This document shows positions 13,124 to 17,869 of a stretch of 17,869 bases of DNA, piece by piece. This DNA comes from Candidatus Nitrosopumilus sp. (lineage in GTDB: Archaea > Thermoproteota > Nitrososphaeria > Nitrososphaerales > Nitrosopumilaceae), in contig JAOTSS010000040.1 of the NCBI GenBank assembly GCA_029864805.1, positions 1 through 17,869 on the forward strand, given 5' to 3'. The position numbers and the translations under genes are program-made. A model generated the notes under the pieces. That model was given only the letters and a program-made list of their open reading frames with translations. It made no database searches and had not been told where the DNA came from. Numbering within the stretch: position 1 is the first letter of the stretch; every line of letters starts with the position of its first letter.

Positions 13124-14119
13124 CTAATCTATTTTCATTATACCGTTTTTAATGAGATATTCAAGTCCCATGATGACTTCATCCTCAGAAATCAAATCAT
13201 CTGAAAACCATTTAAGCACTATTCTAATCCAGTCGGGTATTTTTTTGGTTTCAGCTATTGACATGTCATTTTTTATTTTGTCAATTTTTTGCAGATCAGT
13301 ATTTTTAATTATTTCAATTTGTCGATGTATGCCAGCTGCCATTTCATTTTCTCCCAAATCCACATAAACTTGGCTTTTACCCTGTAAAGCATTAATATTA
13401 ACAGAGTCGATAAAAAGAGCTTTGTCGTATTGTAACAATGCACTGTCATAATCTTTTATTTTCAAAAACACATTTCCCTTTCCAATTATTGCATCTATAT
13501 TTTGAGGATTATGATTTAATGCTTTATCATAGTACAGTGTTGCATTATCATAATCTTTTAGCCCAGCATAAGAATTCCCCATTCCAACAAGAGCCTCCTG
13601 ATTATCTGGTTCGACGATAACAGCAGAGGTACGATAAACAAGTTCTTTCTCATAATTTTTTTGATATGAATAAACATTGGCAATTCCGTTTAACGCATCA
13701 ATATGGGTTGGCAAAATATCTAATGCTTCAAGTAAATGGTATTCAGCCTCATCACCAAGTCCAATTGCCAGTAAAGCATTTCCCTTATCACTCAAAAAAT
13801 AAGGATTTGTGGAGTTTAGTACAATTGCCTTGTCATAGTATTCAATCGCAGTAGAAAAATCCCCCATTCTGTGAAATATCGCACCTTTTCCCGCTATTGC
13901 ATCAGAGAAAGTAGGATCAACTTGTAAAATATTATCGTAAAGATGCATAGCTTGGGTGAAATTTCCCTGTGTAAAGTAAGATTCCGCATCATAGTACATT
14001 TGATTTTTTTCACTTTCTGATAATCCATATACACTCACAATTAATCCCTGAAACAGCATTAATCCCAAGAATCCAAACCAAAAGTGCAGATAAGGAAATT
14101 TCATGTGTTTGTAATACAT
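13124..14119 (-). CDS. Exported or membrane-anchored TPR repeat protein, 331 aa
   Basis: An N-terminal hydrophobic segment (about 10-32, FWFGFLGLMLFQGLIVSVYG) is a signal peptide or membrane anchor. Tandem tetratricopeptide repeats follow (about 37-270), for example FTQGNFTQAMHLYDNILQVD, FHRMGDFSTAIEYYDKAI and YAGLKDYDNATLYYDKALNH. TPRs serve as protein-binding scaffolds. The C-terminus (about 294-331) is a W-rich module, PDWIRIVLKWFSDDLISEDE then a GLEYLIKNGIMKI ending, which I recognise as common in secreted thaumarchaeal proteins. The location is therefore probably extracytoplasmic. Two Mets at the start (residues 1 and 6) are possible starts. It lies just upstream of tRNA-Arg on the coordinate axis; no operon partner. 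Confidence 0.88.
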   Translation of the reverse strand: MYYKHMKFPYLHFWFGFLGLMLFQGLIVSVYGLSESEKNQMYYDAESYFTQGNFTQAMHLYDNILQVDPTFSDAIAGKGAIFHRMGDFSTAIEYYDKAIVLNSTNPYFLSDKGNALLAIGLGDEAEYHLLEALDILPTHIDALNGIANVYSYQKNYEKELVYRTSAVIVEPDNQEALVGMGNSYAGLKDYDNATLYYDKALNHNPQNIDAIIGKGNVFLKIKDYDSALLQYDKALFIDSVNINALQGKSQVYVDLGENEMAAGIHRQIEIIKNTDLQKIDKIKNDMSIAETKKIPDWIRIVLKWFSDDLISEDEVIMGLEYLIKNGIMKID

Positions 14120-14227
14120 GTTATTGATTTATTGATTTAACTATCACTCGAATGTTTTATGGATTCAAAGACATCTCCTCATGTTTTAGTTGTTCCATTA
14201 GTTCCCTCACTTCTTTGAATAAAATTC

Positions 14228-14302
14228 CGGACCCGACCGGATTCGAACCGGCGACCTATTGCTCCGCAAGCAATCGCACTATCCAAGCTATGCAACGAGT
14301 CC
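14228..14302 (-). tRNA. tRNA-Arg, anticodon GCG
   Basis: A full cloverleaf can be folded on the minus strand. Acceptor GGACTCG pairs with CGGGTCC (one G-U). The D stem is GCAT/GTGC and the anticodon stem ATTGC/GCAAT. The seven-base loop TTGCGGA gives anticodon GCG, reading CGC (Arg). The T arm is GCCGG-TTCGAAT-CCGGT. The discriminator base is G, CCA is not encoded, and there is no intron. Length is 75 nt. A short T-rich run follows the 3' end. Confidence 0.95.
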
Positions 14303-14344
14303 GAAAAGTTTGGGAAATTTACGCTTAATTTGGATTGCTATTTT

Positions 14345-15184
14345 TCAAAGAGGTTTAGCAAAAATGTAAGGAGTCTCATCAAGTTCATGAAAAGTCCAAG
14401 CAGTTGGTAATGAAACCGTTTTAACGGATTTTAGATTGTTTTTTTCAATTAACGTACCCCATCCAGCCTCGTTTTTTGGATCTGCCAAATATTTTTGAGA
14501 ATATGTGCCGGCAAAAACCCAGCCAGAATTTTGTTGAACATTAGACATTGTGGAAATCTTATCAAATACACCTGAAGCCAACGAATTACCTCCCATTTGT
14601 GCTAGACCACCAATAAAGAAAAGAGGTTTTGTCAACTTTATTGAAGAATAATCAAACATGGTCGCATCAGAGCAATGAGGATTAAAGTCAAGTATACTGC
14701 ACAACTCTTTTTGCAATCCTACCAACATATCGTCAATTTCTATGCTATATGATTTCAAATCTAAAATTTTTGCACAAAATGCAATTCTGCCATCACCGGA
14801 GCCAATATCAATTACCTCAGAATATTCAAATTTCTTTGCAAACAAAGCACAGATATATGCAGACATCAACCAGGTTGGAGAAAAAGGAGCATGGCTAGAA
14901 CTATGTTGAATACTGTTTAACCAATATTTGTTGATGTCACCCTCGTAAACAACACAAGTTGTATTGCCAATAATTTGCTCATAGTGATTGTAGTAAATTG
15001 GACTTATTTTTGCAAATTCATGTAACAATTCTAAATCTTTTTGATCAATTGGAAACAATTCAGATTTTGAAACAGGAATTATTTCTTGAATTTGACTTTG
15101 CCCATCATAAATAGTTGTGAATTTTTTTTTTAAATTTATTAAATTTTTAGCAATATCTTCAATCATTTGACAGTCCTTTATCAT
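14345..15184 (-). CDS. SAM-dependent methyltransferase-like protein, 279 aa
   Basis: A class I (Rossmann) methyltransferase-like domain is indicated by motif I VIDIGSGDGRIAF (124-136) and the following acidic strand end YSIEIDD (146-152), which would bind S-adenosylmethionine. A long N-terminal extension (1-100) precedes it, ending in HAPFSPTWLMSAYICALFAK. The substrate is unknown; the motif IV region reads FIGGLAQM rather than a typical DPPY/NPPY, arguing against a standard N6-adenine or N5-glutamine enzyme. ATG 15182-15184 is the longest start. ATG 15164-15166 (Met7) is preceded by AAGGAC and overlaps the upstream stop by only 8 bases, so it may be the true start. Either way the gene is translationally coupled to the 15159-15596 gene. 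Confidence 0.82.
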   Translation of the reverse strand: MIKDCQMIEDIAKNLINLKKKFTTIYDGQSQIQEIIPVSKSELFPIDQKDLELLHEFAKISPIYYNHYEQIIGNTTCVVYEGDINKYWLNSIQHSSSHAPFSPTWLMSAYICALFAKKFEYSEVIDIGSGDGRIAFCAKILDLKSYSIEIDDMLVGLQKELCSILDFNPHCSDATMFDYSSIKLTKPLFFIGGLAQMGGNSLASGVFDKISTMSNVQQNSGWVFAGTYSQKYLADPKNEAGWGTLIEKNNLKSVKTVSLPTAWTFHELDETPYIFAKPL

Positions 15185-15596
15185 ATTGTTCTACAAACTC
15201 TTTTGTGCTCATTTTCTGTCGCAATTCTTCATAAGATTTTGCTTCATTTTCTATATCTTCTTTTGATTTTTGTTTAGATCCAGATTGAAGAGTGCTTGTA
15301 GTTTCTTGTATTGATTTTCTTAGATGTTCCATGATTCGAGGGTGTATGTCAGAATCAAATTTCTCAGTTATCACTTTCTCAATTTTCAGAATTTTATCAA
15401 GTAAAGGTTTTTGATTGTCAGAATTAATTTGTTGTTTCAACATAGTATTCATTGAAGAAATATTAATGATTTGATAATACATATCAATTATTTCAGAGAT
15501 TGACAAATCAGATTTTAGGGTAGCAATATCAATTATTTTTAATAATTTTTCAGATTCAGTATCAAACATGACAGCGATATCATCAAATGAACTCAT
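15159..15596 (-). CDS. Helical hypothetical protein, 145 aa
   Basis: The 145-aa product is almost entirely helical and acidic. It has a Lys/Gln/Glu/Ser-rich region (about 95-125, containing STLQSGSKQKSKEDIENEAK) that is probably flexible or coiled. No known domain, cysteine or membrane segment was seen. The start is ATG 15594-15596 (MSSFDDIAVMFD). Its stop overlaps the start of the methyltransferase gene, so the two form an operon and may act together, for example as a methyltransferase and an accessory or substrate-binding subunit (inference). Confidence 0.72.
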   Translation of the reverse strand: MSSFDDIAVMFDTESEKLLKIIDIATLKSDLSISEIIDMYYQIINISSMNTMLKQQINSDNQKPLLDKILKIEKVITEKFDSDIHPRIMEHLRKSIQETTSTLQSGSKQKSKEDIENEAKSYEELRQKMSTKEFVEQYDKGLSND

Positions 15597-15644
15597 AGAT
15601 GGAAAAGAATTTTGAATTTTTTAAAAATGTTGGTATTTGGAAAA

Positions 15645-16349
15645 TTATGCTTCTTGTTCTGCCTGTTTGACAAAGACATAGTTCATTATCAATCCAGCAA
15701 TGATTCCACCTAAAATTGGTGCTGCCCAATACAGCCAATGGAATTCCCAAAATCCAGAGATTAATGCAGGGCCAAACGTTCTAGCAGGATTTACAGATGC
15801 TCCAGTCAATGGAACTGCAATTAGGTGAATTAGAAAAACCATGCCACCGATGGTAAAACCATGCCATCCAGGAGATGCCTTCTTGTGTACAGCACTCATG
15901 AAGATTACAGTTACTAAAAAGAAGGTTAGGATTGCCTCAATTGCAAATCCAGAACTAATACTATTATTGATTAAATCACTTGGACCACCTTGAGTTGCAA
16001 AGTTTACCTTTGCTCCAAGTTCTGGCAAAATTACTTTTAATGTTGCAGCTGCTGCAACTGCACCAATTAATTGTGAAATTATATATCCAATTCCATCTGT
16101 TATTCCTATCTTTTTTGTAATCATCATAGGAATTGTAACTGCAGGGTTGATGTGAGCTCCAGATATATGTCCAAATGCATAAATCATCAAAGCTATTGCA
16201 CCGCCGTGTCCAAGAGAAATAAACAATACAGATTGTGTTGTTAGTTCTTCTCCAAATGATGCAATTGCCAAAATTACTGAAAGAGGTCCAAAGAATACTA
16301 AGCCATAAGTTGCTATTGCTTCAGCAAGATACGCTCTTGGATTAACCAT
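15645..16349 (-). CDS. Aquaporin / MIP-family channel, 234 aa
   Basis: A six-span MIP channel with both half-helix motifs: HISGAHINPAVT (NPA at 68-70 from the chosen start) and GASVNPARTFGPA (NPA at 187-189). It conducts water or small neutral solutes across the cytoplasmic membrane. I chose ATG 16347-16349 (MVNPRAYLAE) rather than an upstream in-frame start at 16421. The upstream 24 residues are not MIP-like, and TTTATAT at 16374-16380 lies about 28 bp before this ATG, fitting a leaderless transcript. By alignment from memory, the selectivity filter reads H48-H175-A184-R190; a His at the helix-2 position is typical of ammonia- or water-conducting plant TIPs, unlike the Phe of AqpZ. It is divergent from the peroxiredoxin gene. 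Confidence 0.9.
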   Translation of the reverse strand: MVNPRAYLAEAIATYGLVFFGPLSVILAIASFGEELTTQSVLFISLGHGGAIALMIYAFGHISGAHINPAVTIPMMITKKIGITDGIGYIISQLIGAVAAAATLKVILPELGAKVNFATQGGPSDLINNSISSGFAIEAILTFFLVTVIFMSAVHKKASPGWHGFTIGGMVFLIHLIAVPLTGASVNPARTFGPALISGFWEFHWLYWAAPILGGIIAGLIMNYVFVKQAEQEA

Positions 16350-16373
16350 CAAGCAAAAGCCATTTGAGTTACC

Positions 16374-16380
16374 ATATAAA
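16374..16380 (-). promoter_or_regulatory. TATA box of the aquaporin gene
   Basis: TTTATAT on the minus strand, about 28 bp before ATG 16349. This spacing places the transcription start at or next to the start codon and decides between the two possible starts. Confidence 0.6.
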
Positions 16381-16392
16381 ACATTCGGACAT

Positions 16393-16402
16393 GAACCGGT
16401 TC
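16393..16402. promoter_or_regulatory. Perfect palindrome in the divergent promoter
   Basis: GAACCGGTTC is a perfect 10-bp palindrome, unusually GC-rich here. It lies between the aquaporin TATA box (16374-16380) and the peroxiredoxin promoter. It is a candidate operator for co-regulating both genes; the regulator is unknown. Confidence 0.4.
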
Positions 16403-16451
16403 TCAAATAATGAAAAAGCAATTAATTATGGGCAAATCTATTTGATCATAT

Positions 16452-16910
16452 ATGATTTCTGAAGGGGATTTGGTTCCAAAATTTGAGATTAATGATGCTT
16501 ACGGTAAAAAAGTTAAATCTTCTGACTTTAAAGGGAAAAAACATGTCATTTACTTTTATCCAAAAGATTTCACTCCAGGATGCACCACGGAGGCAGATGA
16601 ATTTTCAAAAGATTATAAAAAATTCCAAAAAGCAGGAATCGAAATTATTGGAATTAGTCCAGACGATGTAGATTCGCATAAAAAATTCTGTGATGAAATG
16701 GGAATAAAATATTCACTTTTAGCTGATGTAGATAAAGAAATCTCAAAGATGTTTGGGGTTTGGGGTAAGAAAAAATTCATGGGTAGAGAATACATGGGAG
16801 TTATGAGAAGTACATTTCTCGTAGATGAAAAAGGGAAAATTTTTAAAATTTATCCCAAAGTAAAACCCGCAGGGCATTCAAAAGAAGTGCTAAAAGATTT
16901 TCTAAATTAA
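16452..16910 (+). CDS. bcp: Peroxiredoxin, BCP/PrxQ type, 152 aa
   Basis: A thioredoxin-fold peroxidase that reduces H2O2 and organic peroxides. The peroxidatic Cys is C44 in KDFTPGCTTEADEF. The preceding YFYPKDFTPGC and the later RSTFLVDEKGKI (including the conserved Arg) are diagnostic. The usual PrxQ resolving Cys five residues after (CxxxxC) is Asp49 here, so it would be a 1-Cys type or use C80 (HKKFCDEMG) or a partner thiol. Length is typical (about 150). The start is ATG 16452-16454; TTAATTAT (16421-16428) lies about 27 bp before, suggesting a leaderless message. It is divergent from the aquaporin, with about 100 bp between starts. Confidence 0.95.
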   Translation: MISEGDLVPKFEINDAYGKKVKSSDFKGKKHVIYFYPKDFTPGCTTEADEFSKDYKKFQKAGIEIIGISPDDVDSHKKFCDEMGIKYSLLADVDKEISKMFGVWGKKKFMGREYMGVMRSTFLVDEKGKIFKIYPKVKPAGHSKEVLKDFLN

Positions 16911-16940
16911 AAATAATTAAGAGAAAAGGTTGCAGAAAGA

Positions 16941-17869
16941 TTAGAAACCTTTTGGAAGTGTACCTTTTTTAGGTTTTGGAGGTTCTACAGATGTTTCAAA
17001 CCCTTTTGGCAATGCACCACTTTTTGGTTTTACTGTAGCTTTTGTTTCATCTGTAAGTGCTTCTTGGTAAGATTTTTCTTGTTCAATTCTTTCTTGTTCT
17101 ATTCTTTGCAAGTAATCTTTTTCATATTCTTCTAGCTGATCTTTTCGAGATTTGCCTTCATTTTCATAGTTAGTTTGTTGTGGTGGAGGTGTTTGTTGAG
17201 TTTTCTCCATCCCTTTTGGAAGTGTGCCTTTTTTAGGTTTTGGAGGTTCTGGTGTTGGTGCTTCCACTTGTGCAGTGACGCCTTCAACACTCATGCTAAC
17301 ACCACTAAATGCTCCAAATGTTTTATCAGCTGGATGGAATGCCATTCTTGCTCTTGTTGCAAAGTATTGGTTGGATACTGCTGTGTAACCAGTAACTGTT
17401 GCTTTTTGATCATTCCAGTTCCTTGTTGGGACTTTTCCTACAGGAGCAGTTCTTCTTACAAAGTACCTGTTGGGTGCTGGAGAATACCCGGTTACTTTTG
17501 CTCTGTAATCATGAAATGAAGTCATTGGAGCAGTATAGTATGCATTCTCTAAAGCCTCTTGCACCGTTGCTGGAAGTTCTGATGTTGTTTCAGCTGGTTT
17601 TGGTACATCCTGTGGTTTAGGAGCTTCTGCTGGTGTTTCAAATCCTTTTGGTAGAGTGCCTTTAGGTTTGGTTGTTGCAGCAGGTCTTTCAGCGGGTTTT
17701 TCTGCTGGTTTTACCTCAGCTGGTTTTGTTTCTGCTGGTGTATCAAATCCTTTTGGTAGAGTGCCTTTAGGTTTGGTTGTTGCAGCAGGTCTTTCAGCGG
17801 GTTTTTCTGCTGGTTTTACCTCAGCTGGTTTTGTTTCTGCTGGTGTATCAAATCCTTTTGGTAGAGTGC
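16941..17869 (-). CDS. Repeat-rich protein, 5' end beyond the window (partial)
   Basis: The frame is open from the window edge to TAA at 16941-16943, so the GTG at 17562-17564 is internal and at least 308 residues are visible. The N-terminal visible part is a Pro/Ala/Lys/Glu-rich disordered region of perfect 35-residue repeats (PAETKPAEVKPAEKPAER and so on), each ending KPKGTLPKGF. The middle has two related segments, KVTGYSPAPNRYFVRR and TVTGYTAVSNQYFATR. A charged coiled-coil-like stretch follows (DQLEEYEKDYLQRIEQERIE). The C-terminus carries three more LPKG[FM] motifs, giving six in all. Function unknown; the low-complexity linkers and repeated short motif suggest a scaffold or multivalent binding protein. 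No membrane segment is seen in this part. Confidence 0.85.
   Translation of the reverse strand, partial: TLPKGFDTPAETKPAEVKPAEKPAERPAATTKPKGTLPKGFDTPAETKPAEVKPAEKPAERPAATTKPKGTLPKGFETPAEAPKPQDVPKPAETTSELPATVQEALENAYYTAPMTSFHDYRAKVTGYSPAPNRYFVRRTAPVGKVPTRNWNDQKATVTGYTAVSNQYFATRARMAFHPADKTFGAFSGVSMSVEGVTAQVEAPTPEPPKPKKGTLPKGMEKTQQTPPPQQTNYENEGKSRKDQLEEYEKDYLQRIEQERIEQEKSYQEALTDETKATVKPKSGALPKGFETSVEPPKPKKGTLPKGF
17641..17869 (-). repeat. 105-bp perfect tandem repeat
   Basis: Units 17641-17745 and 17746-17850 read identically, and a third copy begins at 17851 and continues off the window. The length (105 bp) is a multiple of three, so each copy adds 35 residues without shifting the frame. Identity at silent positions points to recent duplication or ongoing homogenisation. 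Confidence 0.93.

Noticed and set aside
16350..16421. N-terminal extension of the aquaporin from an upstream in-frame start
   Set aside because: The 24 extra residues are not MIP-like, and the TATA box at 16374-16380 would lie within the transcript.

Overview
The window looks like chromosomal DNA of an ammonia-oxidising archaeon (Nitrososphaerota, formerly Thaumarchaeota; Nitrosopumilus-like). It is very AT-rich. It carries an archaeal TFB, a stand-alone tandem AsnC/Lrp ligand-domain protein, and an intronless tRNA-Arg without encoded CCA. Many starts are leaderless-type (TATA-like box about 25-29 bp before the start codon), and a secreted TPR protein ends in the W-rich C-terminal module common in this phylum. 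The assignment rests on recognised family features; no database search was run.

Left part (1-9150) is gene-poor and accessory in character. After a poly-A end (1-74) come small uncharacterised genes, a DUF6659-like protein (1408-1761) and a candidate structured RNA (about 2045-2170). A swarm of tiny proteins follows, most too short for ordinary gene calling: a CxxC...CxxC mini zinc ribbon (2213-2371), a Cys-containing 50-mer, a 45-aa ORF, a ribbon-helix-helix protein whose start codon reads ATA, and two paralogous 36-39 aa zinc ribbons. Next are a TFB with an unusual zinc ribbon (4209-5135) and a plus-strand cluster: AbrB-like DNA-binding protein, a helical protein, a frameshifted phasin-like protein, the tandem AsnC-domain protein and a single-TM mini-protein. 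A third copy of the mini zinc ribbon lies at 7673-7786. An F420-dependent-type luciferase-like oxidoreductase closes this part. A palindromic motif centred on AACAAATGTT recurs upstream of several of these genes and may be a shared operator.

Right part (9151-17869) is denser: an 802-aa membrane-embedded spermidine-synthase-like protein, a 69-aa protein, an endonuclease/exonuclease/phosphatase-family enzyme, a TPR protein, tRNA-Arg(GCG), and a methyltransferase overlapping a small helical protein. An aquaporin is divergent from a BCP/PrxQ peroxiredoxin across a short shared promoter. The window ends in a repeat-rich protein, truncated by the window edge, built from perfect 105-bp tandem repeats and KPKxGxLPKGF motifs.

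The most interesting material is the candidate RNA at 2045-2170, the mini zinc-ribbon family with its shared palindrome, the frameshift on an A7 run at 6044-6050, the possible tRNA-end (att-like) repeat at 8891-8902, and the His-His selectivity filter inferred for the aquaporin.
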